From Duganella sp. BJB476 (GTDB taxonomy: Bacteria > Pseudomonadota > Gammaproteobacteria > Burkholderiales > Burkholderiaceae_D): DNA of 64,000 nucleotides. The translations under genes and the position numbers were made by a program. The notes beneath the pieces are model-generated. The model searched no databases. It worked only from the letters and a program-made list of their open reading frames with translations, and had not been told where the DNA came from. Positions within the stretch are counted from its first letter, which is position 1, and every line of letters starts with the position of its first letter. The DNA lies in assembly GCF_003416895.1 (NCBI RefSeq), contig NZ_QVIO01000001.1, forward strand, positions 1,984,001 through 2,048,000, written 5' to 3'. Below are positions 35,027-43,262 of the stretch, in pieces.

Positions 35027-35815
35027 TCATTTGATCCAGATCAAAGCGGCCTGCCGTCCGGTGACGCCGTCGCGCCGGTAGGAGTAAAACCGGCCGGAAT
35101 TGGACACGGTGCAGAACTCGCCGCCATGCACCTGCATCACCCCTGCCCGATGCAGCACGTAGCGCGCCAGGCCGTAGATATCGGCCATGTACTTGCCCGG
35201 TTTGCCGTCGATAAGCGAAAACGCCGCTTCCACGTGGCGCACGCCGGACGCATCGAGCGCGCCGGTCAGGAAAGCCTGCTTGACCTCCTGCCCGACCTCG
35301 AACTGGTAGGCGCCGATCGCCGGCCCCATCCAGGCCATCAACTCGCCGGCGCCGGCCGCGCGCATCGATTTCACAGTGTTTTCCAACACGCCTGCGGCCA
35401 GTCCGCGCCAGCCCGCATGCGCGGCCCCCACGGTCTTGCCTTCGACATCGCAGAACAGCACCGGCAGGCAGTCGGCCGTCATGATGACGCAGGGCTTGCC
35501 CGGCGCGACGGAAAAACTGGCGTCCGCCTCCGGCACATCTTGCAGCCCGATCCGGGCCACATCGACCACCGTCGTGCCGTGCACCTGCGACAGCCAGGCC
35601 GGCGCTCCCGGCAGCAAGGCGCGCAGGATGTCGCGGTTGCGGGCCACATTGTGCGGCTGGTCGCCGACGTGGGTGCCCAGGTTCAGGCCGCCGCCGCCCA
35701 TGCCATCGTCATACGGCGCCGGGCTGACGCCGCCGCGCCGCGTGGTCGACAACGCCCCCACATTGTCTGGCAAGCCAGGCCAATGCGGGATCAGCCAATG
35801 TGACGGGGTGGACAT
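35027..35815 (-). CDS. pgeF: Peptidoglycan editing factor / YfiH-type laccase-domain protein
   Basis: 262 aa from ATG 35815; the longer open frame upstream is the shadow of rluD. Zn-binding and active-site residues appear in QVHGTTVV, VIMTADCLPVLF and GAAHAGWRGLAAG. YfiH/PgeF proteins remove mis-incorporated L-Ser from UDP-MurNAc precursors and some act as purine nucleoside phosphorylases or deaminases. The start shares one base with the rluD stop (TGATG), so translation is coupled. Confidence 0.92.
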   Translation of the reverse strand: MSTPSHWLIPHWPGLPDNVGALSTTRRGGVSPAPYDDGMGGGGLNLGTHVGDQPHNVARNRDILRALLPGAPAWLSQVHGTTVVDVARIGLQDVPEADASFSVAPGKPCVIMTADCLPVLFCDVEGKTVGAAHAGWRGLAAGVLENTVKSMRAAGAGELMAWMGPAIGAYQFEVGQEVKQAFLTGALDASGVRHVEAAFSLIDGKPGKYMADIYGLARYVLHRAGVMQVHGGEFCTVSNSGRFYSYRRDGVTGRQAALIWIK

Positions 35816-36861
35816 CAAATGCCTTCCGGTACCTCGATGCCGGCGCGGGCCAGCAACTCGGCAAAATCGTCGGCCAACGGCACGGTCCATTCGCATTGCT
35901 CGCCGGTGGCCGGATGAACCAGCCCCAGGCGGCGCGCTTGCAGCGCCTGACGCGGGAAGTAATCGGCCAGATGCTGCTTGCCGTAGGTGGTGTCGCCCAC
36001 CAGCGGGAAGCCGATCGACATCATGTGCACGCGGATCTGGTGGGTGCGGCCAGTTTCCAGGCGGCACTGAACCAAGGTCACCGGACGGCCTTCGCCCAGC
36101 TTGCCGCCGCCCAGCACCTGATAGTGGGTGATGGCCGGCTTGGAGCCCATGCCGGTCGACACCGCCATCTTGATGCGGTCTTTCGGGTGGCGGCCCATCG
36201 ACGAATCGATCGTACCGCTGATGCGCGGCATGCCCCAGACGATGGCGAAATACTCGCGCTTGACGGTGCGCGCGGCCAGCTGGCGCACCAGGTCGGTCTG
36301 GGCCGGCAGCGTCTTGCCGACCACCATCAGGCCGCTGGTATCCTTGTCCAGGCGGTGGACGATGCCGGCGCGCGGCACACCCGACAGTTGCGGACAGTGG
36401 TGCAGCAGGCCGTTCAACAGCGTGCCGGACCAGTTGCCTGCGCCCGGATGGACCACCAGGCCGGCCGGTTTGTTGATGACCATCAGGTGCTCATCTTCGT
36501 AAACGATGTTAAGTTCCATCGCTTCCGGTTTAAAAGCCTCGTCTTCCGGCGCCGGTTGGGGCAGAATGACGATCTTCTCGTCGCCGTAGACGGTGTCCTT
36601 GGTGCTTTTGGCCGGTTTGCCATCGACAGTGACGAAGCCGTCGGTGATCCACATTTGCAGGCGGCCGCGCGAGAATTGCGGGACCAGGTGGGAAATCACC
36701 TTGTCCAGGCGTTGGCCGCAGACTTCGGGGGTCAGTTCCAGTTGGATCGGAGCCAGGCCATCGTCTTCGCCAAAATCGCCGTCTTGCTCGACCAACAGGT
36801 CGGCATCGGATTCATGATCGGAAGAAGATTCGGCCAAATTCGGCTTTGGAGTTAATATCAC
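35815..36861 (-). CDS. rluD: 23S rRNA pseudouridine synthase (RluD family)
   Basis: 348 aa. An S4 RNA-binding domain (about 45-105, CGQRLDKVISHLVPQFSRGRL) precedes the catalytic domain with the signature HRLDKDTSGLMVVGKT containing the catalytic Asp. GRTHQIRVHMMSIGFPLVGD is the second conserved motif. It modifies helix 69 of 23S rRNA (U1911/1915/1917). There is an acidic N-terminal extension of about 40 residues. It diverges from bamD, the usual betaproteobacterial arrangement. Confidence 0.93.
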   Translation of the reverse strand: MILTPKPNLAESSSDHESDADLLVEQDGDFGEDDGLAPIQLELTPEVCGQRLDKVISHLVPQFSRGRLQMWITDGFVTVDGKPAKSTKDTVYGDEKIVILPQPAPEDEAFKPEAMELNIVYEDEHLMVINKPAGLVVHPGAGNWSGTLLNGLLHHCPQLSGVPRAGIVHRLDKDTSGLMVVGKTLPAQTDLVRQLAARTVKREYFAIVWGMPRISGTIDSSMGRHPKDRIKMAVSTGMGSKPAITHYQVLGGGKLGEGRPVTLVQCRLETGRTHQIRVHMMSIGFPLVGDTTYGKQHLADYFPRQALQARRLGLVHPATGEQCEWTVPLADDFAELLARAGIEVPEGI

Positions 36862-36876
36862 AGCATTCCCATCGGC

Positions 36877-36882
36877 TATAAT
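36877..36882 (+). promoter_or_regulatory. Possible -10 element of bamD
   Basis: TATAAT 45 bases before the bamD ATG. No convincing -35 at the expected distance. Confidence 0.35.
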
Positions 36883-36926
36883 CAGCCTATTGTAAAACTT
36901 TGGTTAAACAGCTTCTTGCAAAACAT

Positions 36927-37727
36927 ATGCAAAAAAAATTGAAAGTAGTCGCAGCAACGTTGGTTCTGCTTAGTTTGTCCGCTTGCGGTTTGTTCTCGGA
37001 GAAAATCGACGAGACTAAAGGTTGGAGCGCTACGAAATTATACTCGGAGGCGAGCGAAGAGCTGGATGGCCAGCACTACGAACGCGCAATTCAGTTGTAC
37101 GAGAAGCTGGAATCGAGCTATCCGTTCGGCACTTACGCCCAGCAGGCGCAGATGCAGATCGCTTACGCCTACTACAAATCGCAGGACCAGGCCCAGGCGC
37201 TGGCAGCCGTGGAGCGCTTCATCAAGCTGCACCCGAACCACGCCAACGTCGACTACATGTACTACCTGCGCGGCCTGATCAACTTCAACGACCAGATCGG
37301 CTTCCTGAACTTCATCTACGAGCAGGACGCCACCGAACGCGACCCGAAAGCCACGCGCGAAGCGTACGCGGCCTTCAAACAGCTGGTGGACAAGTTCCCA
37401 AACAGCAAGTATACGCCGGATTCGCTGGATCGTATGCGTTATCTGATCAATGCGATGGCTTCGTATGAAGTTCACGTGGCGCGCTACTACTACCGTCGCG
37501 GCGCCTACCTGGCAGCGGCCAACCGCGCCATGGGCATCATGAACGACTACCGCGACTCGCCGGCGATCGAAGAAGCGCTGTTCATCATGATCCGCAGCTA
37601 CGACAAGCTGGGCATGACCGAGCTGCGCGATGACACGATGCGCGTTTTCAAGCTGAACTACCCTTCCAGCAAGTTCCTGGACGAAGGCAAAAAAGCCGAA
37701 CGTCACTGGTGGAAGCTGTGGAATTAA
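36927..37727 (+). CDS. bamD: Outer-membrane assembly lipoprotein BamD
   Basis: Essential lipoprotein of the BAM complex. The start is placed at ATG 36927 (MQKKLKVVAATLVLLSLSAC), which gives a perfect lipoprotein signal with lipobox LSAC at residues 18-21. A TTG at 36900 would extend it by nine residues. The 266-aa product has five TPR-like repeats, with YERAIQLYEKLESSYPFG and YMYYLRGLINF. It is followed by a strong terminator. Confidence 0.95.
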   Translation: MQKKLKVVAATLVLLSLSACGLFSEKIDETKGWSATKLYSEASEELDGQHYERAIQLYEKLESSYPFGTYAQQAQMQIAYAYYKSQDQAQALAAVERFIKLHPNHANVDYMYYLRGLINFNDQIGFLNFIYEQDATERDPKATREAYAAFKQLVDKFPNSKYTPDSLDRMRYLINAMASYEVHVARYYYRRGAYLAAANRAMGIMNDYRDSPAIEEALFIMIRSYDKLGMTELRDDTMRVFKLNYPSSKFLDEGKKAERHWWKLWN

Positions 37728-37740
37728 GTTAAAAGCTGAC

Positions 37741-37769
37741 AAAAACCGGGACCCAGGTCCCGGTTTTTT
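37741..37769. terminator. Terminator between bamD and yaaA
   Basis: AAAAACCGGGAC, loop CCAG, GTCCCGGTTTTTT. Symmetric A- and T-tracts allow it to end both convergent genes. Confidence 0.88.
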
Positions 37770-37784
37770 ATTATTTACCCCGTT

Positions 37785-38555
37785 TTACGCTTCGACCCGG
37801 CGGCGGAAAATCCAGGTCTTGTCGTCCGAGTCTTTCTTGTCGAACGCATAACCATCGACGTTGAATTTCTTCAGTTTTTGCGGATCGGTGATGCCTTTGA
37901 CGGCGGCGAAACGCGCCATCAGGCCGCGCGCCCGCTTGGCGTAGAACGAAATGATCTTGTATTTGCCGTTTTTCCAGTCTTCGAACTGCGGCGTGATCAC
38001 CGGCACATCCAGCAGCTTGGGCTTGACCGACTTGAAGTATTCCTCGGACGCCAGGTTGACCAGCGTCTCGGCGCCCTGCTCGGCCGCGGTCTTGTTGAGC
38101 GCCTGGGTGATGGTCTCGCCCCAGAAGGCGTACAGGTCCTTGCCGCGCGGATTGGCCAGGCGGGTGCCCATTTCCAGCCGGTGCGGATGGATCAGGTCGA
38201 GCGGCCGCAGCATGCCGTACAGGCCGGACAGGATGCGGATGCGCGATTGCGCATAGTCCAGCTGGCCCGGCTTGAGGCTGCGCGCATCCAGGCCGCCGTA
38301 GACGTCGCCGTTGAAGGCCATCACGGCCTGGCGGCCCTCTGCGGTGTCGGGAGTCCACGATGCGTAGCGGGCAACGTTGAGCGCCGACAGATTGTCGGAC
38401 AGGTCCATCAGCTCGCCGATCTGCACCGGCGAAAATTCGCGCAGGCGGGCTATCAGCTGGGCCGAGTGGTCGAGAAAATCAGGTTGGGAGTGCAACTTGG
38501 TGGTCGGAGGGGTCTCCAGGTCGAGACTTTTTGCAGGCGAAAGCACTATCAGCAT
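37785..38555 (-). CDS. yaaA: Peroxide stress protein YaaA (DUF328)
   Basis: 256 aa from [12 protein letters not shown] at 38555; the upstream MFIWNL extension is less likely. YaaA limits free iron and oxidative DNA damage in E. coli (family knowledge). Family motifs are [23 protein letters not shown] and [11 protein letters not shown]. It is convergent with bamD across the terminator and divergent from the PIN-domain gene. Confidence 0.92.
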   Translation of the reverse strand: MLIVLSPAKSLDLETPPTTKLHSQPDFLDHSAQLIARLREFSPVQIGELMDLSDNLSALNVARYASWTPDTAEGRQAVMAFNGDVYGGLDARSLKPGQLDYAQSRIRILSGLYGMLRPLDLIHPHRLEMGTRLANPRGKDLYAFWGETITQALNKTAAEQGAETLVNLASEEYFKSVKPKLLDVPVITPQFEDWKNGKYKIISFYAKRARGLMARFAAVKGITDPQKLKKFNVDGYAFDKKDSDDKTWIFRRRVEA

Positions 38556-38590
38556 AAGATTCCAGATAAACATTTTTACGAACTAAGCAC

Positions 38591-39040
38591 ATGATACCTG
38601 TTCCAGAGAAACTCACACCGACGCGCATCGTTATCGACACCAACGTCTGCCTCGACCTGTTCGTGTTCAAGGACCCGCGCTGGGCCGCGCTGCTGGCCGC
38701 GCTGGAAGACGGCACGGTCGAAGCCATCACCCGCTCCGACTGCCGCGACGAGTACAACATCGTGTTGCACTACAAGCACCTGCCGCTGGATGACGATTCC
38801 CGCCCGCTGGCCGCCGCCCGCTTTGACGAGCTGATCAAGGTGGTCGCCCCGCCCGAGTCCGGCATCCGCCTGCCGGTCTGCACCGACAAGGACGACCAGA
38901 AGTTCCTCGAAGTGGCGCGCGACGCCAACGCCGCCATCCTCATCACCAAGGACAAGGCGCTGCTGAAACTGGCGCGCCGGCTGGCCAAGGCCGGCATGTT
39001 CAAGGTCATGGTGCCAGAGGCGTGGAGCCCGGAAAGTTAA
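38591..39040 (+). CDS. PIN-domain protein, putative toxin component (TIGR00305-like)
   Basis: 149-aa predicted Mg-dependent ribonuclease of the PIN superfamily. Acidic residues fit the active site: IVIDTNVCLDL (first Asp), the Glu/Asp of ITRSDCRDEYN, DKDDQKFLEVA and LITKDKALL. No antitoxin-like short DNA-binding ORF is adjacent. It may be an orphan or a housekeeping nuclease rather than a toxin. Confidence 0.78.
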   Translation: MIPVPEKLTPTRIVIDTNVCLDLFVFKDPRWAALLAALEDGTVEAITRSDCRDEYNIVLHYKHLPLDDDSRPLAAARFDELIKVVAPPESGIRLPVCTDKDDQKFLEVARDANAAILITKDKALLKLARRLAKAGMFKVMVPEAWSPES

Positions 39041-39109
39041 GGTCTTTTTCACCACACCAAACCCGGCGCGCTGAGCTAGAATAGGCTATCTGTCCACTAC
39101 ACAGCCGCC

Positions 39110-40300
39110 ATGAATAGCCGCAACAATCCGCCGAGCAGCACGCCGTCCACGCCCATCCTGACCAGCCGCCTGCCGGCGGTCGGCACCACCGTGTTCACCC
39201 GCATGTCGACGCTGGCCGCGCAAGCGAACGCCGTCAACCTGGGCCAGGGCTTCCCTGATTTCCCCTGCGAGCGCAGCCTGCTGCAAGCCGTCAACGACGC
39301 CATGCAGGCCGATTTCAACCAGTACCCGATGATGATAGGCGCGCCCGCGCTGCGCCACGCCATCGTCGCCAAGATCGAATCCATCTACGGCCACCAGTAC
39401 GACGCCAACACCGACATCACCGTCACCGCCGGCGCCACCCAGGCGCTGACCACCGCCATCCTGTGCTGCGTGCATCCGGGCGACGAGGTCATCGTCATCG
39501 AACCGAGCTACGACAGCTACGTGCCGGCGATTACGCTGGCCGGCGGCGTGCCGGTGCTGGTGCAGATGCAGGCCGACGCCGACGGCTACACCGTGCCGTG
39601 GTCCGCCGTGGCGGCGGCCGTCAACGGCAAGACCCGCCTGATCGTCATCAACACCCCGCACAACCCCACCGGCAGCGTGCTGCGCGCCGCCGACCTGGCA
39701 GCGCTGGCCGACATCGTGCGCGGCACGGACGTGCTGGTCCTGTCGGACGAAGTCTACGAACACATGGTCTACGACGGCCAGCGCCACGAATCGGTGTGCC
39801 GCCATCCGGAACTGGCGGCGCGCGCCTTCGTCGTCTCCAGCTTCGGCAAGACTTACCACGTCACCGGCTGGAAGATCGGCTACGTGGCCGCGCCGCCCGC
39901 GCTGTCGGCCGAGTTCCGCAAGGTGCATCAGTACAACGTCTTCAGCATCAACACGCCCATGCAGCACGGCATCGCCAGCTACATGGACGATCCCACGCCC
40001 TACCTGGAACTGCCGGCCTTCTACCAGTGCAAGCGCGACCTGTTCCGCGCAGGCCTGAAGGGTTCGCGCTTCGAGCTGCTGCCGGCCGACGGCACCTATT
40101 TCCAGTGCGTGCGCTACGACAAAATTTCATCGCAAACGGAAGCGGAGTTTGCGGAATGGCTGACCACCGAGATCAAGGTGGCGGCGATACCGGTATCGGC
40201 GTTTTACCAGCAAGGCAAGGAATCGGGCATCGTCCGCTTCTGCTTTGCAAAAAAAGATGAGACCCTGGCACTCGCGTTGGAGCGACTGGGCAAAGTTTAA
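39110..40300 (+). CDS. Aminotransferase class I/II, YbdL-like methionine aminotransferase
   Basis: 396-aa PLP enzyme. Features: VNLGQGFPDFPCE near the N-terminus, TAGATQALTTAI, INTPHNPTGSVL, VLSDEVYEHMVYDG, and the PLP lysine in SSFGKTYHVTGWKIGY. The order and wording match the kynurenine/methionine aminotransferase group. E. coli YbdL prefers methionine and 2-oxo acids. The precise substrate here is not certain. It is followed by the HD-domain gene after 16 bases. Confidence 0.87.
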   Translation: MNSRNNPPSSTPSTPILTSRLPAVGTTVFTRMSTLAAQANAVNLGQGFPDFPCERSLLQAVNDAMQADFNQYPMMIGAPALRHAIVAKIESIYGHQYDANTDITVTAGATQALTTAILCCVHPGDEVIVIEPSYDSYVPAITLAGGVPVLVQMQADADGYTVPWSAVAAAVNGKTRLIVINTPHNPTGSVLRAADLAALADIVRGTDVLVLSDEVYEHMVYDGQRHESVCRHPELAARAFVVSSFGKTYHVTGWKIGYVAAPPALSAEFRKVHQYNVFSINTPMQHGIASYMDDPTPYLELPAFYQCKRDLFRAGLKGSRFELLPADGTYFQCVRYDKISSQTEAEFAEWLTTEIKVAAIPVSAFYQQGKESGIVRFCFAKKDETLALALERLGKV

Positions 40301-40316
40301 TTCGGGGACAAGAATC

Positions 40317-41306
40317 ATGGCCGATACCAACCAGGCGGACGCGCCGCTCATAGCGGGCGAGTTCGCGGAACCAGAGCCGCCGCCGTCGGTGCTGCATCTG
40401 CTCAACCAGTCCAACCGCCGGCTGGAGCGGCTGCTGCAAAACCTGCGCAACGAACACAATGCCGAAAGCGAATTGCGCGACATCGCGCGCGACGTGATCC
40501 ACGCGGTCGATCTCAATCCCGACATCGCGCTGGCCTGCATCTTCCTGTGCCAGATCGCCGGCAGCTACGCGGTGCGCCATTGCATCGAGACGGCCGTGGT
40601 GGTGGTGGTGATCGCCCGCAGCCTCAACAAGAACGCGGCCGAAACGCTGACCGTGACGGCGGCCGCGCTGACGATGAACGTCGGCATGCTGCGCCATAAC
40701 GACACCTTCCAGAACAAGAACACCCCGCTGACCAGCGAGGAAATGTCCATCGTCCGCCGTCACCCCGAGGAAAGCGTGGACATGCTCAAATGCGCCGGCA
40801 TCGAGGACGACGAGTGGATTTCCTGCGTGCTGCTGCACCACGAGAATGATGAAGGCAGCGGTTATCCGGCCGGCGTCGCCAGTCCCGAGGTGACGCAGAA
40901 CGCCAAGCTGCTGAGCTTGGCCGACCGCTATTGCGCGCAGGTGTCGGCGCGCAATTACCGCCGCTCCATCCTGCCCAACCTGGCCTTGCGCAACCTGATC
41001 GAAGACAAGGCGGCGCCGGTCGACGCCATGCTGGTGCAGGTGTTCCAGCGCGAACTGGGCGACTTCCCGCCGGGTTCGCTGGTGCGTTTGCAGAGCGGGG
41101 AGATCGGCGTGATCTGCCGCCGTCCGGGCGGCGCCGGCGGTGTGCTGATCCACTGCCTGCGCGATCCGTCGGGGGCGGTGCTGACGCCGGCCCCGCTGCG
41201 CAGCGGAGCCGACGAGGCCGGCGCGATTGCCGAGGCCTTGAGCGAGGACGAGGCGTCGATCCGCTTCAGCATGAAGCAGATCTGGGGCCAGCAGGCCAGC
41301 CTCTAG
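40317..41306 (+). CDS. HD-GYP-like protein with degenerate HD doublet
   Basis: 329 aa from ATG 40317. Residues about 85-215 align with the HD-GYP domain: RHCIETAVVVVVIA (first His region), RRHPEESVDML, and HHENDEGSGYPAGV (the HH and GYP signatures). The metal-binding HD doublet of the usual ALLHDIGK is replaced by ALTMNVGM (Met-Asn), so phosphodiesterase activity is doubtful. The last 90 residues form another domain with PGSLVRLQSGEIGVICRR. It could be a c-di-GMP or protein-binding sensor. It ends four bases from the convergent mshN gene. Confidence 0.8.
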   Translation: MADTNQADAPLIAGEFAEPEPPPSVLHLLNQSNRRLERLLQNLRNEHNAESELRDIARDVIHAVDLNPDIALACIFLCQIAGSYAVRHCIETAVVVVVIARSLNKNAAETLTVTAAALTMNVGMLRHNDTFQNKNTPLTSEEMSIVRRHPEESVDMLKCAGIEDDEWISCVLLHHENDEGSGYPAGVASPEVTQNAKLLSLADRYCAQVSARNYRRSILPNLALRNLIEDKAAPVDAMLVQVFQRELGDFPPGSLVRLQSGEIGVICRRPGGAGGVLIHCLRDPSGAVLTPAPLRSGADEAGAIAEALSEDEASIRFSMKQIWGQQASL

Positions 41307-41310
41307 TTCA

Positions 41311-42372
41311 CTAACGCGACAAGGAATCGATCTTGCGGTCGATGAAGGCTTGCAGCTCCGGCGACAGGCCGTTCGACGCGCGGGCGCGGCGATAGGCTTC
41401 GCGCGCTTCCGGCAGATGCATGTCGGCTTGCAGCGAGATGCCCAGGCCCATCCACCAGACGCCGTTGCGCGGCGCCAGCCTCAGCGCCTCGCGATAATAT
41501 TGCGCCGCTTCGGTGTGGCGCTGCTCGCGTTGCAGCACGCCGGCCAGGAAGGCCTGGTACTCGGCACTGCTGCCGGCATACGGCAAGGTCGCCATCAAGG
41601 TTTCCAGCGCCGGACCGCCCTTCTCCAACTGCAAACGCGCCAGCACCATCGCCAGCCCGGGCTGGCGTGGATCGATGCCCAGCGCCAGGCGCAGCTGGCG
41701 CACGGCGTCGTCGTTGCGCTTTTGTTCCAGCAGCAGGCTGATGTTGGTCTGGCGCGCGGCCTCGTTGCGCGGATCGATTTCCAGCGCGCGGTCGAGGTCG
41801 GCCAGCGCGGCGCTGATGCGGCCTTCCTGCAAAGCCACCAGCGCGCGGCGGTAGGTGTTTTCCGCCATCTGCTGCGGACTGATGTCGTGCGTGATCGTGC
41901 CCACGCCGGCCGTGTCGTCGGCGCTGCGCGTGGCTGCCTGGCGGACCGGCTTGCGTTCGGCGGGCGCGGCGGCGGGCTTGCGCGGCGCGGCGTCGGCCGG
42001 CGCCGCTTCCGGCATTACCGCGACTTTGGCGGCCTGAGCCGCCGGGGCTTGAACCTTTGCCTCGACCGGAGCGGGCGCAGCAGCGGGAGCGGGCGTCGCG
42101 GCGGGTGCGGGCGCAGGGGCCGGCGTCTTGACCGGCGCGGCCGCCACAGCAACCGGCTGTGGCGCCGCCGCGCGATGGGCTTGCCAATATTCCCAGCCAT
42201 ACCAGCCGCCGCCCACCACCACCGTCACCAACACCAGCACACCGCCGATGATCAATGGCCGCTTGTCGCGCACCTGTCCGCTCACCGCGAGCAATTGCTG
42301 CTGGCGCAAAGCGCCATCGCCCGCCCCGCCGCGCGCATCCAGGTCCTGCAACATTTTATTAATCAAACTCAT
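41311..42372 (-). CDS. mshN: MSHA biogenesis TPR protein MshN-like
   Basis: 353 aa from ATG 42372 (MSLINKMLQDLD), overlapping mshM by four bases; the longer open frame is a shadow. There is one membrane helix (about 40-58, LIIGGVLVLVTVVVGGGWYG), a long Pro/Ala linker (about 70-130) and C-terminal TPR repeats (AENTYRRALVALQEGRI ... LGIDPRQPGL ... REALRLAP). It is an inner-membrane assembly protein of the pilus, last in the cluster. Confidence 0.9.
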   Translation of the reverse strand: MSLINKMLQDLDARGGAGDGALRQQQLLAVSGQVRDKRPLIIGGVLVLVTVVVGGGWYGWEYWQAHRAAAPQPVAVAAAPVKTPAPAPAPAATPAPAAAPAPVEAKVQAPAAQAAKVAVMPEAAPADAAPRKPAAAPAERKPVRQAATRSADDTAGVGTITHDISPQQMAENTYRRALVALQEGRISAALADLDRALEIDPRNEAARQTNISLLLEQKRNDDAVRQLRLALGIDPRQPGLAMVLARLQLEKGGPALETLMATLPYAGSSAEYQAFLAGVLQREQRHTEAAQYYREALRLAPRNGVWWMGLGISLQADMHLPEAREAYRRARASNGLSPELQAFIDRKIDSLSR

Positions 42373-43262
42373 TTCGTCAACGCCCAAGTCAGGCCGCATG
42401 CGGCGATCAGCAAACTGACGCCGGCCATCAGCCATTGCCACCGCAAGCCCGCCCTCGACGGCACGGTATCGACCGCCGCCATATCCACATGACGACGCGT
42501 CACCTGCTGCTTGCCTTCGCCGAAGCATAGCATCAACGACTTGTTTGCCATAATGTTCACCAATCGCGGTATGCCGCCGCTGGCCTTGAACAGGCGGCCG
42601 ATGGCGCTGCGGCTGAACAAACGGCTGCCGGTATAGCCCGCCACGCGCAGCCGATGGGCCAGATAATATTCCAGATCGTCGCGGCTGAGCGGCCCCAGGT
42701 GGTAGTGGAAAGTGATGCGCTGCGCCAGCTGGCGGATCGAGTTGGTCTGCAAATGCTGGTTCAGTTCCGGCTGTCCGAACAGCACGATCTGCAGCAGCTT
42801 GCGCTTCTCGGTTTCCAGGTTGGTCAGCAGGCGCAAGGCTTCCAGGCTTTCCAGCGGGATCGCCTGCGCCTCGTCCAGGCACATCACCACCTGTTTGTCT
42901 TCGCGCGCCAGGTCCATCAGGCGCAAGGTCAGCGACTTCAGCAACTGGTGCTGGTCGACGTCGCGCTGCAGGGGCAGTTCCAGTTCATCGGCCAGCGCCA
43001 GCATCAGCGTGCGCGGCTCCAGATAGGGATTGGGGATGTAGGCCGTGACAAAACCCGGCCCCAAGGTCGCCATGAATTTGCGGCACAGCAGCGTCTTGCC
43101 GGTGCCGACTTCGCCGGTGATCTTGATGAAGCCCTCACCACTGCGCGCCGCCACCAGCAGCGTGTTGAGCGCCTGCTGCGAATGCGGACTGGTGAAGAAG
43201 AAGCTGGTGTCAGGCGTGATCCCGAACGGCATCTCGCCCAAGCCGAAATGGGCCTGGTACAT
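42369..43262 (-). CDS. mshM: ExeA/GspA-family AAA ATPase, MshM-like
   Basis: 297 aa. It starts MYQAHFGLGEMPFGITPD, with Walker A GEVGTGKTLLC, Walker B VVMCLDEAQAIPLE and sensor LLTNLETEKRKLLQIVLFGQPEL. One C-terminal membrane helix (about 277-296) gives the peptidoglycan-remodelling GspA-type topology. It helps to insert the secretin. Overlaps mshN by four bases; one base after mshL. Confidence 0.9.
   Translation of the reverse strand: MYQAHFGLGEMPFGITPDTSFFFTSPHSQQALNTLLVAARSGEGFIKITGEVGTGKTLLCRKFMATLGPGFVTAYIPNPYLEPRTLMLALADELELPLQRDVDQHQLLKSLTLRLMDLAREDKQVVMCLDEAQAIPLESLEALRLLTNLETEKRKLLQIVLFGQPELNQHLQTNSIRQLAQRITFHYHLGPLSRDDLEYYLAHRLRVAGYTGSRLFSRSAIGRLFKASGGIPRLVNIMANKSLMLCFGEGKQQVTRRHVDMAAVDTVPSRAGLRWQWLMAGVSLLIAACGLTWALTK

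Noticed and set aside
38591..39040. Complete toxin-antitoxin module
   Set aside because: Only the PIN gene is present; no antitoxin-like ORF upstream or downstream.
41311..42882. Extended 523-codon version of MshN
   Set aside because: The extra N-terminus is an out-of-frame reading of mshM; MSLINKMLQDLD at 42372 is the family start.
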